NCBI GenBank assembly: GCA_024233305.1
Contig: JACKPV010000026.1
Location: 1 to 64,000, forward strand
DNA length: 64,000 nucleotides
Reading direction: 5' to 3'
Source of the DNA: Verrucomicrobiales bacterium
GTDB taxonomy: Bacteria; Verrucomicrobiota; Verrucomicrobiia; Limisphaerales; J093
Shown here one piece after another: positions 9,701 to 16,278 of the stretch (position 1 is its first letter; each line of letters begins with the position of its first letter). The notes under the pieces are model-generated. The model had not been told where the DNA came from and ran no database searches. It was given only the letters and a program-made list of their open reading frames with translations. A program made the position numbers and the translations under genes.

Positions 9701-9917
9701 GCGTCCCTGCGGCCACGGGGTGCACCGCCGCGACGCTGGCGATCACCCATAGCATGACGGCGCCCCAAATGCTCCCGGCCATCAGAAGCGTGCTGCGAAG
9801 GGGGGCCTCCCGGGCGGATTGCCCGACCGTTCCTCGGGCTTCATCTGCGCCGCCAGCACAGCGGAAGGCGACCGTGCCAGCCCGGACCCTCCGGCGAATG
9901 AAGGGGTGGGGAGCCAT
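6723..9917 (-). CDS. Sensor histidine kinase with extracellular regulator propeller
   Basis: A 1064-residue membrane kinase. After an N-terminal signal/anchor (around residues 38-65) comes a long run of two-component-regulator propeller blades (repeated LWIGT, LWVGS, LWAGT-type motifs, residues about 80-690) forming two periplasmic propellers, then a Y_Y_Y domain (about 740-805), one membrane helix (about 825-845), a HisKA_3 dimerisation domain with ERIARDMHDDLGARMHE (phospho-histidine near 874), and a HATPase_c domain (NLYLIIREALRNTLRHAEA; DDGQGFD). This architecture is typical of polysaccharide-sensing systems, although no utilisation locus is adjacent. Start 9917 is chosen because a TTGACC/18/TATGGT promoter ends 7 bases before it; ATG 9929 overlaps the -10 box. 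Confidence 0.93.
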   Translation of the reverse strand: MAPHPFIRRRVRAGTVAFRCAGGADEARGTVGQSAREAPLRSTLLMAGSIWGAVMLWVIASVAAVHPVAAGTPTAPPRPAPSAGYAHRIWTEADGLPTLEINDVLQTREGLVWLATEAGLVRFDGREFRRFDGSKFPAFGSNRCTRLAEGSDGALWIGTVAGLIRHQAGGFARFGKEEGLPDAHVTALCVRANGELWAGTNEGPARWEVDRFVPVRWEWPFTVKANFTVLMLKEDDTGCLWFSDVSGARRWLDQSQVFEPPLGDQGYVPWAHDLIRSPTGTLHSLGQQHQVWDGEMWVFYWSLPRPQPQAGMAVDREQRVWYVLEDRQLASYEEYAPGSYAFRPEPRRNVRLLRPDAGGGFWISSDLGLELWRPAPVQQLTPADGLPHENTWALLEDRAGDIWVGTDNGVCRVHPGTSGNAVVESRLENESPFEKIRALFEDAEAALWVGSGGGLLRWDSAAFGRNPLPGGYGANKVRCLAADAEGRLWVGAEAGLRFRQGNEWHALAGSDALSGAEVRCLHPDRRGTLWAGTAGHGVFCLRNGRVVSHFTEAKDGLSSDRVWAIHEADDGTLWLATADGLTRYREGCFRAFHPSQGLVDTAINAVVSDARGDLWLSSDHGLGWVSRASLEAVAAGGQSRLVSLRFGVADGMPDDEANGQKSHPAILRDRRGRIWVPTTRGVAIVDPERALAGGPLLTPLIRSVSALGSVMAKCDAGWYVTSPDAALEAHDGAPDVVLPPGSGTVLSFDCLVPEPFAPAQTRMRYRLRGHSEEWLEDAGQAQVHFTRVKPGSYRFEALAADPNGRWGDVPVVLGIVVTPFFHQTRTFAALVLLGVVGTVGSLLRWRDRTLRRVQRAEAEARLLRERERIARDMHDDLGARMHEVLLLARQAAGAPKTRTARGRPLSVAVGEAVRGLEEIVWAVQPGKDNIAALVAQLTRCAREQAALAGIAFEADLPEAIPDQELPGARRQNLYLIIREALRNTLRHAEARSVRLRVARENEWWEIQIEDDGQGFDVGASTSQGNGLANMRQRAREAGADLRIDSSPDAGARVTLRFRMNAGNE

Positions 9918-9954
9918 GCGGGCGACCATAGGTCCGGGCCTGCGCGCCGGTCAA
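9918..9954 (-). promoter_or_regulatory. Promoter of the sensor kinase gene, leaderless geometry
   Basis: On the minus strand TTGACC (9949-9954), an 18 bp spacer and TATGGT (9925-9930), followed after 7 bases by ATG 9917. The good -35 box and absence of a ribosome-binding site favour a leaderless message and the downstream start codon. Confidence 0.5.
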
Positions 9955-10056
9955 CTCCGCCCTCCCGATCGCCCCAACGAGACGTGTCCCCCGGGGATGG
10001 CGGCGGGAGGTCCGGCGCGTCGGGGCTTCGTGGGGCGGAACAAGCCGCGGTCGAAA

Positions 10057-11271
10057 CTAGCGCCAACCGCCCGCGCGGGGGTTGGCAGGGCGTCGCCCGG
10101 CGGCGCCGCGGCCCGGGGGTTCCACGCCGATGATTTCAACCACGGTTTGCTGGAGGATGAGCGCGTCTTCGAGGGTGCTTGAGACGAGTTTCAGATTGCA
10201 GCGCAGCAGCCGTTCCATCGCGGCCACCAGTTCCTCGCGACGGTAATGCCGCGCCTGGCCAAGCGCCTTGAACACCGGGAATGGATGCATCGCGGCCGGG
10301 TTGTAGCGCTTGTCCGCGGGCAACAACCCCTCGGGCAGCCGGGCCAGGGCGTTCTTCACGGACTGATAATCGCTCCCTTCGCGCAAGTAACCGAGGTGCA
10401 CGAGTTCCTTCACCAGCAGCAACACCCGCACCTTGCTGATCAGGCCATAAAGCAGACCAATCGCCGACCGGTCGCGGTCGGTGCGAATCTGCCAGAGTTC
10501 CTCGTCGAGCGCGCCCAGGCAGTGTGGCAGGTCCCGGTCCCCCAATGCCTCGGCCACCGCGAACGCCTCGGCCTGATGCGTGCGGCTGGTGATGGCGACG
10601 ACGTCCTCCCGCGCGATCGCCTTCCGTTCCCCCGCGTAAAGCGAGAGTTTCTCGGCTTCGCCGGCCAGCAGGCGGAGATTCGGTCCGACCCGGGCGATCA
10701 ACTCCGCGAGGGCGCCGGGCTCGATGGTCTGGTGGTGACGCTGGAAGGCGCCCCGCACGAACGCCTCCGCCCGGCTCACCCAGTCCTTGTCCGCGGCCGA
10801 CAGCGCCGGGCATTCCTCGACTGCCGCCAGGGACGCGAGCGTCTTGTAGAAGGCCCGCCGACGGTCCAGTTTGCCGGCGCTGATCAGGAGTCGGACCCCG
10901 TCCCAGCGCATGGCCTGCAGCTCGGATGCGAATTCCGAAAGGGTCTTGGTGACACTCTGGGCGCTGGAGACGCGGTCTTCGCCGGCGAAGTTGCAGTCCT
11001 TCAGCCAGACCACCTTGGCCCCCCCGAAGAAGGGCAGCGTTTGCAGCGCCTCGCGCACCCGGTTCACGGCGCGCAACGCCTGATCCGCGTTCTCCGCAGC
11101 CCCGTCGATGGTCTCGTGGTCCATTCCCCCCGCGGCCGCGCACCACGCGTCATAAAGCTGCCGGGCCCGTTGTTTGACGCTGTAATCGTCATCCCCCCAG
11201 ACCAGCGCCAGCGGCGCGGTGGCCGCTTCGCCCGGCGGCGGGGCTTTGGGGCTGACAGCCTTCTTCGGCAT
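10057..11271 (-). CDS. holA: DNA polymerase III delta subunit
   Basis: Clamp-loader subunit that opens the sliding clamp during replication. The 404-residue protein has the HolA layout: an N-terminal AAA-like domain beginning with LALVWGDDDYSVKQRARQL and FFGGAKVVWLKDCNF, the central VSRAEAFVRGAFQRHHQTIE and LLAGEAEKLSLYAG segment, and a C-terminal helical collar domain (RTDRDRSAIGLLYGLISKVR ... LRCNLKLVSST). ATG 11271 is used; an upstream in-frame TTG at 11280 lacks support. The C-terminal tail is Arg/Gly/Pro-rich. It appears monocistronic. Confidence 0.93.
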   Translation of the reverse strand: MPKKAVSPKAPPPGEAATAPLALVWGDDDYSVKQRARQLYDAWCAAAGGMDHETIDGAAENADQALRAVNRVREALQTLPFFGGAKVVWLKDCNFAGEDRVSSAQSVTKTLSEFASELQAMRWDGVRLLISAGKLDRRRAFYKTLASLAAVEECPALSAADKDWVSRAEAFVRGAFQRHHQTIEPGALAELIARVGPNLRLLAGEAEKLSLYAGERKAIAREDVVAITSRTHQAEAFAVAEALGDRDLPHCLGALDEELWQIRTDRDRSAIGLLYGLISKVRVLLLVKELVHLGYLREGSDYQSVKNALARLPEGLLPADKRYNPAAMHPFPVFKALGQARHYRREELVAAMERLLRCNLKLVSSTLEDALILQQTVVEIIGVEPPGRGAAGRRPANPRAGGWR

Positions 11272-11355
11272 CAGTCGCAATGGAAGCCAGGACTCGAAAG
11301 CCTTCGACCTCGCGGCTTCCGTGACCGCGCGGGTGCGCGCGACCGTTCGGGCGGC

Positions 11356-11814
11356 CTAATCATCGTCGCCTTCGTCGCGGTCCTCGGTTGTCTGGGCCAG
11401 GGCTTCGGACATGTCCTCGACCTCGGCGAAGAGCTTTTTGCTGACGTAAACCGGCTTCTTGTGGGCGGTGGCGAGGGCGAGACAGTCGCTGGGCCGGGCG
11501 TCCAGTTCCACGATCTTGCGACCGAGTTCGTTCTTCTGTTCGAGGATCAGGCGGGCGAAATAGGTCGAGTTCCGGAGTTCGGTGATGACCACCCGTTCGA
11601 CGGTGATGCCGAAGCTCTCGAAGATGTGGTTGAGGAGGTCGTGAGTCAACGGACGTTCCTTCGGGATGTCCCGCATGAACCGACCGATGACCTCCCCCAT
11701 GCTGTGCTCGATCTGGATCACGAACACCTTCTCGTCATTGCCCACGAAAACGGCGCAACCGTGATTCGTCGGCAGCAACCCGCGTATGTCGATGGGAACA
11801 ACGTCGTTCTTCAT
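11356..11814 (-). CDS. Bifunctional nuclease (BFN/DUF151) domain protein
   Basis: A 152-residue cytoplasmic protein of the DUF151 family. Family hallmarks are PLTHDLLNHIFESFGI, VERVVITELRNSTYFARL and ELDARPSDCLALA, the last being the best-conserved family signature. Homologues in plants have DNase and RNase activity; the bacterial role is not settled. The C-terminus is strongly acidic (EDRDEGDDD). The gene has its own promoter ending six bases before the start codon. An insertion sequence has landed 17 bp upstream of the -35 box but did not break it. Confidence 0.92.
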   Translation of the reverse strand: MKNDVVPIDIRGLLPTNHGCAVFVGNDEKVFVIQIEHSMGEVIGRFMRDIPKERPLTHDLLNHIFESFGITVERVVITELRNSTYFARLILEQKNELGRKIVELDARPSDCLALATAHKKPVYVSKKLFAEVEDMSEALAQTTEDRDEGDDD

Positions 11815-11849
11815 GCCGGCAATCTAGGAATTCCGCCCCCGAAACACAA
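11815..11849 (-). promoter_or_regulatory. Promoter of the BFN gene, leaderless geometry
   Basis: On the minus strand TTGTGT (11844-11849), 17 bp spacer, TAGATT (11821-11826), then six bases (GCCGGC) and ATG 11814. No Shine-Dalgarno sequence fits between. Confidence 0.5.
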
Positions 11850-11878
11850 GCACCCGCGTCGGGGCCGCAGGGCAGGCC

Positions 11879-11898
11879 GTGCATCTCCGAGTTGTTGG
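11879..11898 (+). repeat. Left terminal inverted repeat of the IS
   Basis: GTGCATCTCCGAGTTGTTGG, perfectly complementary over 20 bp to 14039-14058. Confidence 0.93.
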
Positions 11899-11904
11899 TG
11901 AAGG

Positions 11905-13152
11905 TCAGTTCCAGAGATGGGTTTGATCCTTGTTTCGGAAGTGGACGGCCAGAGCCAGAAGATGGGACAGGCCGGGACGCCGCCAGAACTGGCCGCAGGT
12001 ACGGAAGCGGCGTTGGAGTTGGAGGCCCAAGGATTCGACGGCCCCACTGCCGCAGGGAATCTTGCTGCGACGCCACCGCTGGTAGTGCATGTGGTCGTGG
12101 TGGCCTTTGAGGTAGCGCACTTCTCGCTCCAGAGTGGCTTGTTGGGCCTCGTTGCGCTGGGAAGGCTCGGTCAACAACTCTTCGAGCGTGGCCACGACGC
12201 GCTGCTCCTTGCCCTTCTTGAGCTGGTCGATCAACGGATCGACCCAACGGCGGACCGTCTCCGGATCCTCTTCATGCAAGAGCTGCCCTACGGCCATCAA
12301 ATGCTCTCGGGCGTGATGGAAGTCCAGGATCAGGGTCGCTTCGGCAAACCGATCCCGGGCCAGATTCCATAACCACAACGCCCCGTCCATCACCACGTAT
12401 ACCCGCTTGGCCCGCGCCAGTCCGCGACGCATGGCCTCGGCCTGAACGGCCGCTCCAAAATCCACCGGCGCGGTTTCCGGAGGGGTGGCCACCACGTACT
12501 TCTCCAGCAACAACCCCCGGCCTTGGCCCGTGGTCACCGCCTGGTCCAGTCGGTAGATCACCGCGGACTTGACCTCGCGCCAGGCAATCCGCTCGGTGGC
12601 TTTCCTTCGGCGGCGGGAAGCCCCCCAGTCGGGGCCGCGTTCCCGGACCATCCAGCCATCCATCATGATGACCAGGGAGAACACCTCCGGCTGGGGGGAC
12701 GGCGGAGCCGGCAACGGTTCTCCCGCGCCGGCCCGGGCTCCCACCTGCTGGACGTGGCGGTGAATCAGGTCATCACTGATCTCACAGTCCCAGCAACGGG
12801 CGGCTTCCACTGCCCCCTCGTAGGAGGCGGTCAGCGTGGCGGTTTGACAGACGCGGGCCTGCAGTTCGGGGCTGACCTGCTGATAGGGCGCCAAGCCCCA
12901 GGCCTCCCGTGCCGGATGAACCCAGCGACCTGCTGAGGCGCTGTAGCCAACCCGCACCCGTAAACACACCGAACCACCAACCGTCCGCAACCTCAGTTGG
13001 CGATATCGGGTGTCGGTCAAGGGGTTGCCGCTTTTCGGACAGACCAGGGCCACTTGATCGGCCTGGGCCTGGAGCCGCCGCTCCAACTCCACCCGCCCCC
13101 ACTCCCGCGCCTGCCGCAGCACCTCCTGCTCGATTTCCTTCAGCGGGTTCAT
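11905..13152 (-). CDS. ISKra4-like DDE transposase
   Basis: A 415-residue transposase. The catalytic triad is readable as D165 (VIMMDGW), D256 (YVVMDGALWLWN) and E373 (CGSGAVES); the DFHHAREHL segment after the second aspartate and the SGAVES motif are typical of ISKra4-type enzymes. The ATG at 13152 overlaps the stop of the upstream DUF4338 gene as ATGA, implying translational coupling; the frame remains open further upstream but only as a shadow of that gene. The product should bind the terminal repeats and move the element. Assignment to ISKra4 rather than a sister family is a judgement from motifs. Confidence 0.88.
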   Translation of the reverse strand: MNPLKEIEQEVLRQAREWGRVELERRLQAQADQVALVCPKSGNPLTDTRYRQLRLRTVGGSVCLRVRVGYSASAGRWVHPAREAWGLAPYQQVSPELQARVCQTATLTASYEGAVEAARCWDCEISDDLIHRHVQQVGARAGAGEPLPAPPSPQPEVFSLVIMMDGWMVRERGPDWGASRRRRKATERIAWREVKSAVIYRLDQAVTTGQGRGLLLEKYVVATPPETAPVDFGAAVQAEAMRRGLARAKRVYVVMDGALWLWNLARDRFAEATLILDFHHAREHLMAVGQLLHEEDPETVRRWVDPLIDQLKKGKEQRVVATLEELLTEPSQRNEAQQATLEREVRYLKGHHDHMHYQRWRRSKIPCGSGAVESLGLQLQRRFRTCGQFWRRPGLSHLLALAVHFRNKDQTHLWN

Positions 13153-13994
13153 GAGAGGGGATAGAGAAAGACCTTCTTGGGAGCCACCGCCCGCCGGTGC
13201 TGCGCGTCCTGTCGTCCCCGCCCTTGGGTCCGGCCCACCAGGCGCCAGTTCGCCGCGGCATAACAAGTCCCCGCGAATCGCCCGGTTTCCACAAACGTCT
13301 CCAGCCAGTCCAATCGGTGTCCGTACTTCGCTTGCCAGTCGGCCTGGATGCGCCGGCTTACCCGCCCCAGCACGTGACTGGCCAGGCACTTCACCCGCAC
13401 CCACGGCAGGATCAGGAACCGGGTGTTGTTGGCGATCTGGCTCAGTCCGCCAATCCGTTGCCGCTGGTCCCATCCCAGGAAACGATCCCGGGCCGCGCAC
13501 TTCCAGGCCGCCGCTCCAAACAACAGGCAGGCCACATCCTGGCCGCGGGCATCGCCGATCAGGTAACCGAGGTTCTCCCCCACGACCCGAAATCCCAGGT
13601 AGTGAAAGCGGTCCAGATAGAACGCCCAGCGCCCGGCCTCCGGGCGGCCGGGCTCAATCACCCGCACTTCCAAGGGCAGCAGTTCCTCGAGCCGGGCCTG
13701 CCTCGCCGGCGGCGGTTGCCACGATGGCAGGGGAGTAACCGACCGGGGCGGCCGACGCTTGTTCTCCTGTAAAGCCGGTAGCCGGATCCGGCCCTCGGCT
13801 TCGAGCTTGAGCAACAGGCTCCGCGCCGCGAAATCCTTCAGCCGCCCACGGCTGTCCCGCCAGTCCCACCGTTCACACAAACCCTTGGCCAAACGCTTTC
13901 GACTCCAGTCTGGCCGCTCCTGCAGCCAAAGACCGACCTGCTCGATATCGTCCTCTCCGAGCCACCTTCCTTGCAGACATCTCTTAGGTTCCAC
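13149..13994 (-). CDS. DUF4338 (Druantia DruA-like) protein inside the IS
   Basis: A 281-residue protein with a short N-terminal helical region (DWSRKRLAKGLCERWDWRD) followed by the DUF4338 domain: FHYLGFRVVGENLGYLI, AAWKCAARDRFLGWD, NNTRFLILPWVRVKCLASHV, ETGRFAGTCYAAANWRLVG and QGRGRQD. DUF4338 is the domain of DruA, the shared component of Druantia anti-phage systems. Here no other Druantia gene is present and the gene is translationally coupled to a transposase inside inverted repeats, so it is more likely an accessory transposition protein or IS cargo. The GTG start at 13994 is the only reasonable one. Its biochemical activity is unknown. Confidence 0.88.
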   Translation of the reverse strand: MEPKRCLQGRWLGEDDIEQVGLWLQERPDWSRKRLAKGLCERWDWRDSRGRLKDFAARSLLLKLEAEGRIRLPALQENKRRPPRSVTPLPSWQPPPARQARLEELLPLEVRVIEPGRPEAGRWAFYLDRFHYLGFRVVGENLGYLIGDARGQDVACLLFGAAAWKCAARDRFLGWDQRQRIGGLSQIANNTRFLILPWVRVKCLASHVLGRVSRRIQADWQAKYGHRLDWLETFVETGRFAGTCYAAANWRLVGRTQGRGRQDAQHRRAVAPKKVFLYPLS

Positions 13995-14038
13995 CCGCCC
14001 ACTTCACCACGGCGGCCCCTGGTAGTCCAGCACTTCTT

Positions 14039-14058
14039 CCAACAACTCGGAGATGCAC
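14039..14058 (-). repeat. Right terminal inverted repeat of the IS
   Basis: Reads CCAACAACTCGGAGATGCAC on the + strand, the exact reverse complement of 11879-11898. Confidence 0.93.
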
Positions 14059-14137
14059 CGCAGGGCAGGGGAGCGCTGTCCCCCGGCCCTCGGTAGGGCG
14101 CGGCGGTGATTCGGAAGTGCGCATCTCAGCTTTTTCG

Positions 14138-14203
14138 GAGCGCGGAATTCATTCCGCAGCAAGGTTGACTCCCGGCGGGGTCTGCGGAATGAATTCCGCG
14201 CTC
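14138..14203. repeat. Perfect 22 bp inverted repeat immediately before the group II intron
   Basis: Arms 14138-14159 and 14182-14203 are exact reverse complements (each contains GCGGAATTCATTCCGC or its complement), with a 22 base loop. The right arm ends at the base before the intron's 5' GTGCGCC. It may be the stem-loop target recognised by the intron or a resident REP-like palindrome. Confidence 0.9.
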
Positions 14204-14727
14204 GTGCGCCTGTGAGGGCGTCCATATTGCGAGGTGAAAGTCCTCGTCAGGCGGTTCATTCACCCGCCTGTGACCGAAGGCTACTGCGTCGTGGCAACAC
14301 GGGGTGGAGAGCTGCCGGAGGTGAACCATCGGTCCGTAACGAAGCGAAGTGAGACAACGAAGCCATGTGAACCCGATTCGGCCACGCCGAGCGGCGAGCC
14401 TGCGAGCGCTGTGCGAAGCCCAGGCCATGACCCAAGTGGGAGGACTTCCCTCGGTCGGCACCAGGCGACCGGGTCTTCTGGCTGGCGGTCCCGGCAGAGG
14501 AAGAGTGGATGGAGACAAATGCCCGGACTGGCGCGGTGGGGTGGTTGGGGACGGAACGGTGGGAAGCATGGGCGAAGGAAGCAGGGAGACCCGGCGGGAA
14601 CAGAACGGTGTTCATGGCCGCGAGGTCCGAAGAGCCGCCCGGCGGGAGTCAGAGCGTCCATAGTAGCGAGGAAGCGGGGTAACGCCCGGGGAGCGAAGGG
14701 GCGCAGGGAAGTGGAGACGGAACGACC

Positions 14728-16056
14728 ATGACGAACGACGAACGGAAAGAACGACCGGCGATAGTGTCCGGGGCAACCCGAGCTAAACAAGCCGGAGAGG
14801 TCCGCGCCCCTGGGTGGTGGATCCAACGTTCGGTATGGACGGACCGGATGCTAACACGGCTCGCCCAAAGCGGGCCGACAACGGTATGGTTCGGACTCTG
14901 GGACAAAGTCTGCGCGCTGCGGAACCTGCAGGCCGTTTTCCACGCGGTATGGCGGAACCGGGGTGCTCCCGGAGTGGATGGACAAACGGTGCAACAGTTC
15001 GACCAACAGGGGACGAGCGAATTGGCCCGCCTGGGGGAAGAATTGCGCACCGGGAGCTACCGCCGCCAACCGGCGCGGCGCGTCTGGATCGGGAAAATGG
15101 GCACGACCGAGAAGCGACCGCTGGGCATCCCGGCGGTGCGGGACCGGACCGTGGAAGCGGCCTTGCGCAATGTTCTGGAGCCGATCTTGGAGCGGGACTT
15201 TGCCGAGTGCAGCTATGGGTTTCGACCGGGACGTGGCTGTCGGGAAGCGGTGGGAAGGGTGGAAGAGTGGATGAGCCAAGGCTACGTCTGGTGCGTGGAC
15301 GCGGACCTCAAGAGCTACTTTGACACCATTCCGCATGAGGGACTGATGGCGTTGGTCAAACAGCGAGTGGTGGATGGCAGGGTCCTGGCGCTGGTGGAAC
15401 AATGCCTGAAGGCCGGCGTGCTGGAAACGCTCAAGGGCTGGCAGCCGACCGAACGCGGGACCCCGCAGGGGGCCGTGATCAGTCCGCTCCTGGCGAACCT
15501 GTATCTCAACCCGTTGGACCAGGAGATGGAACGGCGGGGCTGGGCGATGGTGCGCTATGCGGATGATTTGGTGGTGCTGTGCCGGAGCCGGGAAGCGGCC
15601 GAGACGGTGCTGGACTATCTGCGGGAGTGGACCACGGGAGCGGGCTGACCCTGCACCCGACCAAGACCCGGATAGTGAACGCCACCGACGAGGGATTCGA
15701 TTTCCTGGGCTGGCACTTCCGCGGGGGAAGAAATGGCCGCGGAAGAAGAGCCGCAAGAAGCTGCAGGAGCGGTTGCGACCGCTGACGCGACGGACCAACG
15801 GGCGAAGCCTGGGGAAATCATCGCGAAAGTGAACCCGATCCTGCGGGGTTGGCTCGGCTACTTCCGGGACAGTTACCCGACGGGCCTGAGTGGCCCGGAT
15901 GGGTGGCTGCGCCGCCGCTTGCGGGCGCTGCTGCGCAAGCGGGAGAAGCGGCCCGGACACGGGCTGAGTGAAGCCGACAGCCGACGCTGGCCGAACCGCT
16001 GGTTTGCGGCGCAGGGCTTGTTTAGTCTGGAACATGGCTCGCGCGCTTACAGTTAG
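14728..16056 (+). pseudogene. ltrA: Group II intron reverse transcriptase/maturase, three frameshifts
   Basis: Reverse transcriptase domain intact in the first frame (14728-15648): GAPGVDGQTV, RPLGIPAVRDR, CSYGFRPGRGC, DADLKSYFDTIPHE, GTPQGAVISPLLANLYL and the catalytic VRYADDLVVL. The frame then changes near 15640, near 15725 in a run of five G, and near 15815 in a run of four G. Reading across the breaks restores LTLHPTKTRIV, FLGWHFRGG, RKKSRKKLQERL and the maturase X-domain NPILRGWLGYFRDSYP ... RRRLRALLRKREKR. No C-terminal HNH endonuclease is seen; intact length would be about 443 residues. Frameshifts at G runs could be mutations or assembly errors. Confidence 0.9.
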
Positions 16057-16081
16057 TCTCGCCGAGACCCCACTGACCGGA

Positions 16082-16114
16082 GAGCCGTATGCGGGAAATC
16101 CGCCCGTACGGTTC
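16082..16114 (+). ncRNA. Group II intron domain V
   Basis: GAGCCGUAUGCGGGAAAUCC plus the complementary half forms the hallmark 33-34 nt hairpin: AGC catalytic triad near the base, GCCGUAUGCGGG/CCCGUACGGU stem and a GAAA-type tetraloop. It lies 26 bases after the maturase stop codon. Confidence 0.88.
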
Positions 16115-16278
16115 GGAGGGAGGGGTGGCGCTAATCCCGTCATCCCTACCCCTATCGACTCTTCGGGCCGCACGGAGTCGGAAAACACTGAGATGCGCAC
16201 GATTCGGAACTTCGCGCAAAACCCCCTTGACGTACCCGCACCAAGACACCACCTTGACGCCGCTTAAGAAGGGTTTAT

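Larger units (their letters stand above)
11866..14069 (-). mobile_element. ISKra4-like insertion sequence carrying a DruA-like gene
   Basis: A 2.2 kb element bounded by 20 bp perfect inverted repeats (11879-11898 and 14039-14058). It contains two genes on the minus strand, a DUF4338 (DruA-like) protein and a DDE transposase, overlapping at ATGA. An 11 bp direct repeat, CGCAGGGCAGG, lies outside the inverted repeats at 11866-11876 and 14059-14069, consistent with a target duplication, although two extra bases separate it from the left inverted repeat. Both genes are intact, so the copy may be active. Confidence 0.88.
14204..16155 (+). mobile_element. Group II intron (degenerate)
   Basis: The 5' end is GTGCGCC, consistent with the GUGYG consensus. 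A structured leader of about 520 bases (GAGGTGAAAGTCCTC and many short stems) is domain I-III-like. The intron-encoded protein lies in domain IV (14728-16056). A domain V hairpin is at 16082-16114 and a domain VI-like stem (GGAGGGAGGGG ... TCCCTACCCCT) follows, so the 3' end is near 16155; both boundaries are approximate by a few bases. The protein is broken into three frame changes, so the copy is probably dead unless a helper maturase exists. Confidence 0.87.

Noticed and set aside
13153..13500. N-terminal extension of the transposase
   Set aside because: It lies entirely over the DUF4338 gene in another frame and has no family similarity; ATG 13152 coupled by ATGA is the natural start.
13149..13994. 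A Druantia defence system
   Set aside because: Only the DruA-like gene is present; there is no DruE helicase or other Druantia gene, and the gene is inside IS inverted repeats coupled to a transposase.
14728..16056. Retron or diversity-generating retroelement based on the reverse transcriptase
   Set aside because: The protein has group II signatures (YADD, maturase X domain), and domain V plus a GTGCG 5' end are present; no msr/msd or template/variable repeat was seen.
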